A stretch of 39,068 nt of DNA from an uncultured Christensenella sp. (GTDB lineage: Bacteria; Bacillota; Clostridia; Christensenellales; UBA3700). A program made the position numbers and the translations under genes. The DNA lies in the NCBI GenBank assembly GCA_910584975.1, contig CAJUEA010000010.1:1-39068 (forward strand), read 5' to 3'. The notes beneath the pieces were generated by a model, which was not told the DNA's origin, made no database searches, and was given only the letters and a program-made list of their open reading frames with translations. Below are positions 9,448 through 18,694 of this stretch, piece after piece. The stretch's first letter is position 1; the number at the start of each line of letters is the position of its first letter.

Positions 9448-10698
9448 TTACTTTTTCTCAACAAAAACTTTTTTAAGTTTTGCAAAACGAGGAAGACCAT
9501 CTTCAAGTGGAGCTTTGCAGTCACCTTGAATCAATGGCAAAGCATATTTAACAAATTCGTCTGAAACATCAGTGCCATTGTTGATAATCCACTCTGCTGG
9601 AACAGTTTTTTCTGTGTTTGCAGCAAGCTCAAGTGGCATAGCCTTGTAGTTGCATACATAGTTGCCGTCTTTGTCATAGCTACGCTCAAAGATAACCATT
9701 TTATCAGTTTGACCACTAACTGCAACTTTTACAGACTCACGACCTGCATTGAAAGCCTCTTCAACATCCACTTTACTTGCAAGGTGTGCACCACATCTTT
9801 GCATCAAGCTAAACTCGATAGCTCTTGTTTTGCAACCAAACTTCTCTTTGCAGATATTTGCAAGCGCACTGCCAACACCACCAAGTTGAGCGTGTCCGAA
9901 AGAGTCTTTTGCAAGATTTTCAGCAAACAACTCAGCAACAAGAGTGCCTTCAGCATTTTTAATACCTTCACTTACACAAACAAGGCATTTGTTTGCATTT
10001 TTCTTCATAACAGCATCAACATCGCTTACAAATTTGTCAATGTCAAATGCAACTTCTGGAAGATAAATCAAATCTGGACCTAAGCCTTTGTAGCTTGCAA
10101 GTTTTGATGCAGCAGTAAGCCAGCCAGCATTTCTTCCCATAACCTCGATTACAGTAATCATTGGAGTGTCATAAACACTTGCATCAAGCTTAACTTCCAT
10201 AGTAGTTGTAGCAACATATTTTGCAGCAGATGCATATCCTGGACAGTGGTCAGTACCAAACAAATCGTTATCGATAGTCTTTGGAACACCAATTACTCTG
10301 CACTCCCAACCGCTGTTTGCCATAAATTTAGAAATTTTGTTGCAAGTATCCATACTGTCGTTTCCGCCATTATAGAAGAAATATCTTACATTGTATTTTT
10401 TGAATACCTCAAGCAATCTCTTGTAATCAGTATCGTCAACACTGGCATCCTTAAGCTTATATCTTACAGAACCCATTGCAGAACTTGGAGTGTTCTTCAA
10501 AAGCAAAAGTTCCTCTTTAGACTCTTTTGAAATATCATAGAATTCCTCGTGAAGAATACCTCTGATACCATGTGCAGCACCATAAACTTCTGTGATGCAA
10601 TCTTGCTCCAAAGCCTCGATAAATACACCGGCAGCACTGCTGTTGATAACTGATGATGGACCACCTGATTGTCCAAACATACAAGCACCTTTTAACAT
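9448..10698 (-). CDS. pfp: Phosphofructokinase, probably pyrophosphate-dependent
   Basis: 416 residues, PFK superfamily, phosphorylating fructose 6-phosphate. PKTIDND (139-145), with Lys at 140, is the signature of pyrophosphate-using enzymes; ATP enzymes have Gly there. FGQSGGPSSVIN forms the phosphate loop and EVMGRNAGW the fructose-phosphate segment. The phosphate-donor motif is GGNDS (111-115), where classic PPi enzymes read GGDDS. GGAGG lies eight bases before the ATG. It follows an ATP-type pfkA by 26 bp, so the cell may run a reversible PPi enzyme beside an allosteric ATP enzyme. The donor assignment is by motif only. Confidence 0.85.
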   Translation of the reverse strand: MLKGACMFGQSGGPSSVINSSAAGVFIEALEQDCITEVYGAAHGIRGILHEEFYDISKESKEELLLLKNTPSSAMGSVRYKLKDASVDDTDYKRLLEVFKKYNVRYFFYNGGNDSMDTCNKISKFMANSGWECRVIGVPKTIDNDLFGTDHCPGYASAAKYVATTTMEVKLDASVYDTPMITVIEVMGRNAGWLTAASKLASYKGLGPDLIYLPEVAFDIDKFVSDVDAVMKKNANKCLVCVSEGIKNAEGTLVAELFAENLAKDSFGHAQLGGVGSALANICKEKFGCKTRAIEFSLMQRCGAHLASKVDVEEAFNAGRESVKVAVSGQTDKMVIFERSYDKDGNYVCNYKAMPLELAANTEKTVPAEWIINNGTDVSDEFVKYALPLIQGDCKAPLEDGLPRFAKLKKVFVEKK

Positions 10699-10724
10699 AA
10701 ATTTTACCTCCGTAACTTAAAAAA

Positions 10725-11720
10725 TTATAAACTTAATATATTAATTTGCTCATATAAAGCATTATTAAATTTTCTCTTCATTTTTACCGCTTCCACAATA
10801 TCGTAGTCGATAATTTCGTTGTTGTGAATTCCAACAGCTCTTTGTGACTTGCCTTCAAGCAGCAAATCAACTGCACGAATTGCAAATTTTGCAGCAAGTT
10901 GTCTGTCCATCATTGTTGGCGAACCACCTCGTTGGATGTGTCCTAGAGTTGTACATCTGATTGAAAGCTTTGGACTAATACCTTTAAGCATAATCTTAAG
11001 CTCTTCAGCATGACATACGCCTTCTGCAAGAATAATAATGTCAGAATTTTTACCTTTTGCAGCATTTTCAGTAAGTCTGTTTGAAATGCCAATTATGTCA
11101 AGTGGAACTTCAGGAACAACAACATTTTCTGCACCACCACATAGTGCTGTGTACATTGCAATGTCACCACATTTTCTACCCATAACTTCCACAATGCTGA
11201 TTCTGTCGTGAGATGTCATTGTATCACGCAAGTTGTTGATTGCACTAAGGCAAGTGTTAACTGCTGTGTCAAATCCCAAAGTGTAATCTGTATATTGTAA
11301 ATCGTTATCAATTGTGCCTGGAATACCAACAGTGTTGATACCAAAATTTGTTGTCAAATCTTTTGCACCCATAAGGCTACCATTACCACCAATGACAACC
11401 AATGCGTCAATATCATATTTTTTAAGAGTTTTAACAGCTTTTTCTTGTCCTTCAATTGTTTCAAACTCAGGACATCTTGCTGTCCTTAAAATCGTACCAC
11501 CTCTTTGGATAATATCAGAAACAGACCTTGAGTTCATTTCCTTAACTTGATCTTCAATCAAACCACTGTAGCCTCTTTCAATACCAAAAACTTTTAGCCC
11601 TTTTGCCAAAGCATATCTTGTAGTTGCTCTAATACAAGCATTCATACCAGGAGCATCGCCACCACTTGTCAATATGGCAATATTTTTAATCTTTTTGCCG
11701 TCTTTATTAACTGCTTCCAT
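10725..11720 (-). CDS. pfkA: 6-phosphofructokinase, ATP-type
   Basis: 331 residues. Converts fructose 6-phosphate to the 1,6-bisphosphate in glycolysis. The start LTSGGDAPGMNACIRA is the ATP-binding loop. GGTILRTARCPEF carries the Arg of the phosphate site and GTIDND the catalytic Asp (D138). EVMGRKCGD and LGHIQRGGSP bind fructose phosphate. Gly before TIDND marks ATP use. The nucleotide loop reads GGNGS (111-115) where the well-studied enzymes have GGDGS, so the metal-contacting Asp is Asn (N113). I chose the second in-frame ATG because AGAGGT is six bases before it but directly abuts the first (11726). It follows the TRAP gene by 84 bp and precedes pfp. Confidence 0.92.
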   Translation of the reverse strand: MEAVNKDGKKIKNIAILTSGGDAPGMNACIRATTRYALAKGLKVFGIERGYSGLIEDQVKEMNSRSVSDIIQRGGTILRTARCPEFETIEGQEKAVKTLKKYDIDALVVIGGNGSLMGAKDLTTNFGINTVGIPGTIDNDLQYTDYTLGFDTAVNTCLSAINNLRDTMTSHDRISIVEVMGRKCGDIAMYTALCGGAENVVVPEVPLDIIGISNRLTENAAKGKNSDIIILAEGVCHAEELKIMLKGISPKLSIRCTTLGHIQRGGSPTMMDRQLAAKFAIRAVDLLLEGKSQRAVGIHNNEIIDYDIVEAVKMKRKFNNALYEQINILSL

Positions 11721-11804
11721 ATTCATACCTCTATATGCTGAATTGATTTTTATTTAAAATATGTTTTCAATAAATGCTATTATGAAAAACTTTGTTAAAT
11801 CAGC

Positions 11805-12056
11805 TTATTTTTGCTCTTTATTGTATTTTTCACTTTCAATCACACCAAATTTTGTGTAAACTTTTGCATTTCCTTTAATTTTTATCAAAGAAGTTTTGTC
11901 AGTAAATTGCATAATAAGAACTTCGCCATTGTCAAGCTGCTCTGTGTGATGCGGACGAGTATCCGAACCTCTTGTCATCCCAATAACTTGCACGCCAGAT
12001 GTTTGTGCTTTAACAGCAATATATTCACTTCCGTTGTTTTCGTTTGATATTTCCAT
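11805..12056 (-). CDS. mtrB: TRAP, tryptophan-activated RNA-binding attenuation protein
   Basis: 83 residues closely matching Bacillus TRAP (75 residues). TRAP forms an 11-subunit ring that binds tryptophan, then wraps RNA with repeated GAG/UAG triplets to repress trp genes. The tryptophan site is intact: IGMTRGSDTRPHHTE (25-39) and MQFTDKTS (49-56), equivalent to the Bacillus GLTRGTDTKFHHSE and AQFTEHTS blocks. Of the RNA-binding KKR triad, two positions stay basic (K59, K61), but Bacillus K37 is Gln here (Q40). I chose the ATG with AAGGAG just upstream rather than the longer frame from 12113, which would overlap the promoter. No trp gene, folE or rtpA is in the window. Cotranscription with pfkA is likely. 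Confidence 0.9.
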   Translation of the reverse strand: MEISNENNGSEYIAVKAQTSGVQVIGMTRGSDTRPHHTEQLDNGEVLIMQFTDKTSLIKIKGNAKVYTKFGVIESEKYNKEQK

Positions 12057-12084
12057 AAAAACTCCTTTTATTAAATACACATAA

Positions 12085-12113
12085 ATACTAATATATTTTT
12101 TGATTTTTGTCAA
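12085..12113 (-). promoter_or_regulatory. Sigma-A promoter of mtrB-pfkA-pfp
   Basis: TTGACA (12108-12113, full consensus), 17 bases, TAGTAT (12085-12090) on the minus strand. The predicted leader is only about 20 bases and contains no NAG repeats, so TRAP autoregulation here looks unlikely. Confidence 0.65.
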
Positions 12114-12237
12114 GATAATTTTAGATTTTTTAGCAGCTTAATGCAAAATAATTGTAATTTTATATCGTTATAAAGCAATAATAAATTATTCTAGCAGTAA
12201 TATTTATAAAATTATTTTTTAACATTAGGCTAAGTTA

Positions 12238-15200
12238 TCAAACTAATTTATAGTTTTCCTCGCCTACAATGCCTGCAAGTTCGCTGAACATCGCCTCTGT
12301 ATTTTGTACTCTAACTTGGCATTTCATTGCTTGTCCTTGATACTTCAAAATAACAGGTATCATGCCAGGATATGCTTTAAGCACGCTAAGCACGCTTGAC
12401 AAAGTGCTCTCCTCATTATCTGCGATATTTATATAAAGTTTTGCTGCTTTTTTTTCTTGCACTTGAGGAGCAGAAGTTTCATCCAAAAACCATTCTTTAA
12501 CACCTCTTGCCACAATTTGTGACCTGCCTGAAACCTGCAATTCTCCTTCAACTTTGACAATTTTATCTTTAACAAGCAAATGACGATACTTATCAAATGA
12601 AGTTGGAAAAAACACCAAATCAATTGAGCTGTGCAAATCCTCAAGTCTTACCATTGCCATTGATTTGTTTGACTTGGTAACCCTTATTCTCACATCAGTT
12701 ATCATTCCACCTAAGGAAACTGGCTGTTTGTCATACTCTTTTATCAAAGCACACAAATCGCTATCTTCATTTTCCTCTGCCATTTCGCTGTCTTCTGCAC
12801 TTTCTCTTTCTGCATCCAAAATTGGCTTTATGTCATGCAAAGTAAAGCTTTCTGTTGCATACTTACTTCTGTATTCGTCAAGTGGATGTCCTGACAAATA
12901 AATGTTAAGCATATCTTTTTCGGCAGACAAAATATCATTTTTAGGATATTCGTTGATTTTTACCATTTTGTAGCTACTGCTTTCTTCCTCGCCAAACAAA
13001 TCGTCAAACAAAGTCATTTGTCCTGTGTTTGTGATAGCTTTATCATGGTTGCTCACTGTGATAATTTGGTCATAATTGACGATCAAAGTTGCTCTTGTTT
13101 CGCCAAAACAATCTAATGCTCCAGCTTTTATCAAAGACTCAAGCATTCTTTTGTTCAAAGATGTTTTGTCCGATCTTTTAATCAAGTTTTCCAAACTTTC
13201 GAACTTGCCATTTTTGTTGCGCTCTTCCACTATGGTTGTAATTGCACTTTCTCCAACATTTTTAATTCCCATCAAACCATAACGCAAACCACCATTTTCA
13301 CACTTGAAATATACATCAGAAATATTTATGTCAGGTGGATAAATTGTAACGCCACTACTACGCAAATATTCCACATACTTTGCAATTTCGTCTTGGTTGG
13401 TAATTCTGTTGTTGATTACAGCCGCAATAAATTGAACTGGATAATATCTTTTTAAATACGCTGTTTCATACGCACAAACTGCATATGCAGCTGCGTGTGA
13501 TTTGTTGAAGGCATATGATGCAAAACTCATCATATTGTCAAAGATTGCATCAGCAACTTCTTTTGGCACGCCTCTCTTAATACAACCATCAACAGCCTTT
13601 TGTGCAGGAGCAACCAAATCGCCTTTTTCATTGTAAACAGCCTCTTTTGCAGGTGCTCCGTTAATAAAATAATCTCTTTCTTTTGCAAGCACATCAGCTT
13701 TTTTCTTTGCCATTGCACGACGAACTAAGTCTGCTCTTCCGTAAGTGTAACCTGCAAGCACTTGAACAACCTGCATAACTTGCTCTTGATATACCAAGCA
13801 GCCATATGTCATATTAAGTATTGGTTCAAGCTTTGGATGCATATAACTAATTTTTTCTGGATTATTTTTACTATCAATATAGGTCGGAATACTATCCATA
13901 GGACCGGGACGATACAAAGAAATTCCCGCAATAATATCCTCGAGAGATTGTGGCAAAAGCTGTTTCATAAACTTTTTCATACCTGGAGACTCAAGCTGGA
14001 ATACAGCGTCAGTTTCTCCTGAACCTAAAAGTTCATAAACATTAGGGTCATCATAACCCAACTTTTCAAAGTCAACCTCATTTCCTGTTGTTTCCATTAT
14101 GTATTGCTTTGCCTTTTTGATATCTGTAAGTGTTCTCAAACCCAAAAAGTCCATTTTAAGCATTCCTACTTCTTCAACTTCTTCTTTTTGGAATTGAGTT
14201 GTCACATCATCGCCACTTTTTTGCAATGGAACAAAGTCAGAAATAACCTCTTTACAAATAACAACACCTGCCGCATGTTTTGAACATTGCCTTGGCATAC
14301 CTTCAAGCTGCATTGCAATATCAAGCACCTTTTTCATTGCAGGATTGTTGTTATAGGCATCAAGCACCTCTGGGATAATTTCATCTTGAGTTTTGCCAAA
14401 ACCAAGTAAGTTTTCAAGCTTAACTTTACCACCAGGAATAAGTTTTGTAAGTGCATTAACATCAGCAAGTGGAATATTATATACCCTTGCCACATCCTTG
14501 ATTGCATTTTTTGTTGCCATTGTGCCAAGCGCCAAAATCTGACACACTTTTTCTGCACCATATTTTTCAATAACATAGTCAATAACTTGACCACGCCCAT
14601 CCACGCAAAAGTCAATATCAAAATCGGGATTTGAAACACGCTCTGGATTCAAAAATCTTTCAAAAAGCAAATTGTATTTAAGTGGATTTACATTTGTAAT
14701 ACCAACTGCATAAGCGATTATACTGCCTACGCCACTACCTCTGCCTGCACCAACTGGAATATCGTGATTTCGTGCATAAAATATGAAATCCCAAACAATC
14801 AAGTAGTATTCTGCAAAGCCCATTTTGATTATAATATCAAGCTCGTATTCTGCTCTTTCTTTGATTTCTTCTGTAATTTCGCCATATCTTTTTACCAAAC
14901 CTTCATATGCTAAGCTACGCAAAAACTCAGCTGGTGTTTGCCCGTTATCTGGTGTATATGGAGGCATTAAATCTTTCTTTTCAATTCTTACATGGCATTT
15001 TTGTGCAATTTCAAATGGTGTTTCAAGCGATTCGGGACACCAACTGAAAAGTTCATACATTTCCTCATATGTTTTAAGATAAAATTCGTCAGAGGAAAAT
15101 TTCATTCTCTTTGGGTCGTCAATAGTCTTTCTTGTTTGAACGCAAAGCAAAACATCGTGTGCCTCTGCATCAGATTTTTCAAGGTAATGAGCATCGTTTG

Positions 15201-15816
15201 TTGCCACAACTTTAACGCCAATTTCCCTTGCAATTTTCACAAGCAAAGGATTGCACATCTTTTCCTCAGGTATGCCATGGTCTTGAATTTCAATGTAAAA
15301 GTCGTCTTTTCCGAAAATATCACGCATTATGATTGCGTATTCTTTCGCTTTTTCATAGTTACCTTCAATCAAATATTGAGGAATTCTTCCACCAATACAA
15401 GCACTTGTTGCAATAAGTCCTTTGCTATGCTCACGCAAAAAGTCAAGATCAATTCTTGGCTTATAGTAAAATCCTTCCGTGTACGCAAGAGAATCAAGTT
15501 TTACAAGATTTTTGTAGCCTTCATTGTCTTTTGCAAGCAACAAAATATGAAACATTTCCTTGTTTGTTTTGTCGTGCATATTGTCGCAAATATAAAGTTC
15601 ACAACCAATAATTGGCTCTATTCCTGCTTGCAAACAAGCTTTTTGAAAAGTGAAAACACCAAACATTGAACCATGGTCAGTAATAGCACAAGCAGGCATA
15701 TTTTTTGCAACACATGCTTCAATCAATGGATGTTTTTTTCCGTTGGTAATGCGGCAAGCACCATCCAACAAACTCATTTCTGTATGTACATGTAAATGTA
15801 TAAAGGGCTTTGACAT
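12238..15816 (-). CDS. dnaE: DNA polymerase III alpha subunit, DnaE type
   Basis: 1192 residues, a replicative C-family polymerase. The N-terminal PHP domain begins HLHVHTEMSLLDG (7-19) with ITDHGSM at 45-51. The palm carries VGAGRGSGVGS (355-365) and the catalytic acids in PDFDIDF (397-403: D400, D402). Finger, tau-binding and helix-hairpin-helix regions follow, then an OB-fold (VSLGGMITDVRI to ARGV). The domain order PHP-pol-OB, without the internal exonuclease of PolC, identifies DnaE. SD AAGGAG. whiA lies 85 bp upstream. The DnaE-whiA-PHP-murB neighbourhood is common in Clostridia. Confidence 0.96.
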   Translation of the reverse strand: MSKPFIHLHVHTEMSLLDGACRITNGKKHPLIEACVAKNMPACAITDHGSMFGVFTFQKACLQAGIEPIIGCELYICDNMHDKTNKEMFHILLLAKDNEGYKNLVKLDSLAYTEGFYYKPRIDLDFLREHSKGLIATSACIGGRIPQYLIEGNYEKAKEYAIIMRDIFGKDDFYIEIQDHGIPEEKMCNPLLVKIAREIGVKVVATNDAHYLEKSDAEAHDVLLCVQTRKTIDDPKRMKFSSDEFYLKTYEEMYELFSWCPESLETPFEIAQKCHVRIEKKDLMPPYTPDNGQTPAEFLRSLAYEGLVKRYGEITEEIKERAEYELDIIIKMGFAEYYLIVWDFIFYARNHDIPVGAGRGSGVGSIIAYAVGITNVNPLKYNLLFERFLNPERVSNPDFDIDFCVDGRGQVIDYVIEKYGAEKVCQILALGTMATKNAIKDVARVYNIPLADVNALTKLIPGGKVKLENLLGFGKTQDEIIPEVLDAYNNNPAMKKVLDIAMQLEGMPRQCSKHAAGVVICKEVISDFVPLQKSGDDVTTQFQKEEVEEVGMLKMDFLGLRTLTDIKKAKQYIMETTGNEVDFEKLGYDDPNVYELLGSGETDAVFQLESPGMKKFMKQLLPQSLEDIIAGISLYRPGPMDSIPTYIDSKNNPEKISYMHPKLEPILNMTYGCLVYQEQVMQVVQVLAGYTYGRADLVRRAMAKKKADVLAKERDYFINGAPAKEAVYNEKGDLVAPAQKAVDGCIKRGVPKEVADAIFDNMMSFASYAFNKSHAAAYAVCAYETAYLKRYYPVQFIAAVINNRITNQDEIAKYVEYLRSSGVTIYPPDINISDVYFKCENGGLRYGLMGIKNVGESAITTIVEERNKNGKFESLENLIKRSDKTSLNKRMLESLIKAGALDCFGETRATLIVNYDQIITVSNHDKAITNTGQMTLFDDLFGEEESSSYKMVKINEYPKNDILSAEKDMLNIYLSGHPLDEYRSKYATESFTLHDIKPILDAERESAEDSEMAEENEDSDLCALIKEYDKQPVSLGGMITDVRIRVTKSNKSMAMVRLEDLHSSIDLVFFPTSFDKYRHLLVKDKIVKVEGELQVSGRSQIVARGVKEWFLDETSAPQVQEKKAAKLYINIADNEESTLSSVLSVLKAYPGMIPVILKYQGQAMKCQVRVQNTEAMFSELAGIVGEENYKLV

Positions 15817-15901
15817 TATCTCTCCTTATTCTCTCAAAGTAATTTAAACTTTTTAATCAAAAGCAACTAAAAATTTATTATCATTTGTTTTGACTTAATC
15901 G

Positions 15902-16864
15902 TTATTTTTGAATAGCATTTGCAATTTCCATAATTTTTCTGAACCTGTGATTAATACCACTTTTTGATATTCCACCACCAACTTCTTCTGCAATTTGGTC
16001 AAGTGAAAAATCTGGGTTGTCCAGTCTTATTTTTGCAATAACTCGCAATTTTTCAGACAAGTTTTCCAAGCCAATCTTACTGTCAATCAATTTTATGGCT
16101 TGATATTGTTTTTGTCCAGCAACAACCGCCTTGTCAATGTTTGCAATAACACAGTTTCTTTCCCTGTTTGTCTTGTTACGGACAGAGCGTGCCACCATAA
16201 TATTGTTTATCTCAAGCACTGCATCACTACAACCACAATATGCCATAAAATCGCTTATCATTTCACTTTCGCGAATTTGCAACATAAAATTTTCCATTCT
16301 TTCAAATTTTTTAAACAAAATGTCATAACCAGCAAAATATTCCATAACTTCGTCAGCAATATTTTCGCTGTTAAATCTAATTTCCAATGAATAACTTCCG
16401 TCATAAATATCGCTATTTTCATTTTGTTTTACTGGAACACTTATGTTTGCACTGCTTACGGCAACACCAAGCATATATGACTTAATTTCCTCTTCTGTTT
16501 TGTATTCATTAATGCTGTTTGTAAAACTTACTGCAATATCGCCATTATATTTGATAATTTTGGTGCTTTGCGCTATATCTTTTGTTATGTTTGCAGGCAA
16601 ATTCAAAGTGTAAATAGTTTTATTTAAGCTTTTATCTTGACTGATTTTAATTTGAATTTCCACATTATATAAAACTTTTATGCGCTCAGCAACTTTCAAA
16701 ATCAAATCATAAAAATCACATTCTATAACAAGGTTGACATTTTGCTTGCAAATGTGAATACTGCCAATCTGTCTGAAAACACCTGCCAAAAAAGCAAATA
16801 TTTCACTATTACTTGCAAAGTCTGTAGATAAAATTTCTTTTTTAAAATTTTCGTTAAAACTCAT
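15902..16864 (-). CDS. whiA: WhiA, DNA-binding sporulation/cell-division regulator
   Basis: 320 residues. WhiA combines a degenerate LAGLIDADG homing-endonuclease fold (about 1-215) with a C-terminal helix-turn-helix. The start MSFNENFKKEIL and AFLAGVFRQIGSI are family hallmarks. The C-terminus LDNPDFSLDQIAEEVGGGIS then KSGINHRFRKI is the conserved HTH region. WhiA affects chromosome segregation and cell division in Bacillus and sporulation in Streptomyces. The reading frame is open to 16993, but I chose the ATG at 16864. AGGT precedes it, it matches the family N-terminus, and it lies just after the PHP gene stop (4 bp). rapZ and glmR, usual neighbours, are absent. Confidence 0.93.
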   Translation of the reverse strand: MSFNENFKKEILSTDFASNSEIFAFLAGVFRQIGSIHICKQNVNLVIECDFYDLILKVAERIKVLYNVEIQIKISQDKSLNKTIYTLNLPANITKDIAQSTKIIKYNGDIAVSFTNSINEYKTEEEIKSYMLGVAVSSANISVPVKQNENSDIYDGSYSLEIRFNSENIADEVMEYFAGYDILFKKFERMENFMLQIRESEMISDFMAYCGCSDAVLEINNIMVARSVRNKTNRERNCVIANIDKAVVAGQKQYQAIKLIDSKIGLENLSEKLRVIAKIRLDNPDFSLDQIAEEVGGGISKSGINHRFRKIMEIANAIQK

Positions 16865-16868
16865 TTTT

Positions 16869-17642
16869 TTACCTGCTTTTGAATTTAAATTCACAAAATT
16901 CGCTGTTGATAATTCTTTTTGGGTCAACACTGTACTTGTCAACAATCGCAAGTGCTTTGTCAATATTTCCAATATCTTCTGGCTTGTGCGCATCGCTGTT
17001 TAATGTAAGCATTACATTTGATGAAAAAAGTGCCTCATAATCTTCTTCTGTACAATCACTATGTCTTGATGACACCTCAATTGCCACTCCGTAATCACTT
17101 GCAGCTTTTGCAACTTCTTTTATATTCACCTTCAAATGATAATTAATATGAGATATGATATCTATAGGCTTCGACTTGATTAAATTGACATATGCTTTTG
17201 TGTTTTTTGCAATCTGTTCTTTGGTTGGATTGTAAATTAATTTTGAATAGCTGTTGTAAAAAATATCAAAATAATCGGTAAACTTGTCCGCCCACACAGG
17301 CTTATGAAAACCACATAATATTATGTCAAAATTGTTTTCAAATCCTGTGGTAATGTCATAGCCTCCGTCAATGCCTGTAATGTTAGATTCAACACCAAAA
17401 AGCAAATGAAAATCGGGGTATTTTTGCAAAATTGTATTAATTTCCTCTTTCTGTTTCAAAAGATTTTTTTCGCTTACACCAAAAATAAAATGCTTACTGC
17501 CATGGTCAGTAATAGCAATAGTTTTCAGTCCTTTATTTATTGCTTTTTTAACATTGTCCTCAATACTACCTTTGCCGTGGCTGTATGTAGTATGAGTATG
17601 GTAGTCAGCAATTATTTTGTATTTAGAATATAAATTCTCCAA
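16869..17642 (-). CDS. PHP-domain metallophosphoesterase (YcdX-like)
   Basis: 257 residues. IADYHTHTTYSHGKG (11-25) has the HxH and His metal ligands of the PHP fold. ITDHGSKH, HISHINYH-like and LNSDAHKPEDIG segments supply the rest of the trinuclear metal site. The family includes phosphatases such as YcdX and histidinol phosphatase; the substrate here is unknown. The start is TTG with AGAGGT eight bases before it, and it overlaps the murB end by 20 bp. This points to translational coupling. A PHP gene beside murB and whiA recurs in Clostridia. Confidence 0.85.
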   Translation of the reverse strand: MENLYSKYKIIADYHTHTTYSHGKGSIEDNVKKAINKGLKTIAITDHGSKHFIFGVSEKNLLKQKEEINTILQKYPDFHLLFGVESNITGIDGGYDITTGFENNFDIILCGFHKPVWADKFTDYFDIFYNSYSKLIYNPTKEQIAKNTKAYVNLIKSKPIDIISHINYHLKVNIKEVAKAASDYGVAIEVSSRHSDCTEEDYEALFSSNVMLTLNSDAHKPEDIGNIDKALAIVDKYSVDPKRIINSEFCEFKFKSR

Positions 17643-18507
17643 AGTATTTTACCTCTCTTTCCAATCTTATATTGTACTTTTCATAAACCTTATCACTACA
17701 TAAATTAACCAGTTTTGCGTAATCAGTGGAATTTGCATTGCCACAATTCACAATAAAATTAGCATGCTTTTCCGAAACTTTGCATCCACCTATCGTGACA
17801 CCTTTAAGTCCACAGTTTTCTATGTAATAACCTGCTCCGTTATTGTCATATTTTTTAAATACAGAGCCAAGTGAAATATCATTTGGCTGACTTTGTCGCC
17901 TTTTATTTTTATACAATTTCATATTGTTGGAAATAAGCAATCCATTGCTTGGTTGCAATTCGAAAGTTGCAGACAAAACAACCATATCACTTTTTCCAAA
18001 AAGGCTAGAGCGATAACTAAAGCCACACTCCTCATTTGAAAGGATAATAACCTTTCCGTCAGTATAAACCTCTGCACTAATCAATATGTTGCTTATAAAA
18101 CGCCCAAAAGCACCAGCATTCATACACACGGCACCACCAATTGTTCCGGGAATACCACTCAACTCTTCCATACCACTAAGGCAATTTTCTTTGGCGATAT
18201 TGCAAACTTTGGCAAGTGACTCTCCAGCATTGGCAGTAATTTTATTGCCATCAACTTGAATGCCTTTTACATTTGTTGTGACAATCACATCCCCAAACAA
18301 ACCATTGTCAGAAATCAAGCTGTTTGTTGTACCACCAAAAACAATAGGAGTTTCAGCATTTTCAAGACTAACAATCATATTGCTTACACTATTTGGCATA
18401 ATTAATCTTTCAATTTTTCCACCTGTTTTAAAAGCACAAAAATCTTTTGCCAATTTATTATAACATATTGTTGCCCCACTTGCAATAATTAAATCATATT
18501 TTTTCAT
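17623..18507 (-). CDS. murB: UDP-N-acetylenolpyruvoylglucosamine reductase
   Basis: 294 residues. MurB reduces UDP-GlcNAc-enolpyruvate to UDP-MurNAc with NADPH and FAD, the second committed step of peptidoglycan synthesis. CAFKTGGKIERLI opens the FAD domain. GIPGTIGGAVCMNAGAFG is the FAD pyrophosphate loop, and CGFSYRSSLF holds the catalytic serine. GSVFKK, then GLKGVTIGGCKVSEKHANF, complete the substrate domain. The frame is open to 18624, but that extension runs across the lysC terminator. The ATG at 18507 has AGGTGG six bases upstream. It overlaps the PHP gene. Confidence 0.95.
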   Translation of the reverse strand: MKKYDLIIASGATICYNKLAKDFCAFKTGGKIERLIMPNSVSNMIVSLENAETPIVFGGTTNSLISDNGLFGDVIVTTNVKGIQVDGNKITANAGESLAKVCNIAKENCLSGMEELSGIPGTIGGAVCMNAGAFGRFISNILISAEVYTDGKVIILSNEECGFSYRSSLFGKSDMVVLSATFELQPSNGLLISNNMKLYKNKRRQSQPNDISLGSVFKKYDNNGAGYYIENCGLKGVTIGGCKVSEKHANFIVNCGNANSTDYAKLVNLCSDKVYEKYNIRLEREVKYFGEFIF

Positions 18508-18608
18508 ATTCCACCTCAATTTAATATATTTTAAATTTTTAAAATATATGCGAAATATATATATTTTAGCAAAATAATTGACTAACAAATCATTACTTTT
18601 AAAACGCA

Positions 18609-18639
18609 AAATTCCACAGCACAACCTGCTGTGGAATTT
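18609..18639 (-). terminator. Terminator after lysC
   Basis: AAATTCCACAGCA (18609-18621), loop CAACC, TGCTGTGGAATTT (18627-18639): a perfect 13-bp stem followed on the minus strand by a T-rich run. It separates lysC from murB. Confidence 0.8.
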
Positions 18640-18694
18640 AATTTTATTTGAATGTTTAATGTAAAATTTGAAAATAACCTTACGAAAATCGATA

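Noticed and set aside
14992..15669. 225-codon plus-strand open frame inside dnaE
   Set aside because: It is antisense to strongly conserved dnaE sequence, rich in Cys, Phe and Asn as expected for a shadow frame, and has no SD.
16865..16993. N-terminal extension of WhiA
   Set aside because: It overlaps the PHP gene end and does not resemble the family; an SD supports the internal ATG.
18508..18624. N-terminal extension of MurB
   Set aside because: It would be read through the lysC terminator hairpin; the ATG at 18507 has a good SD.
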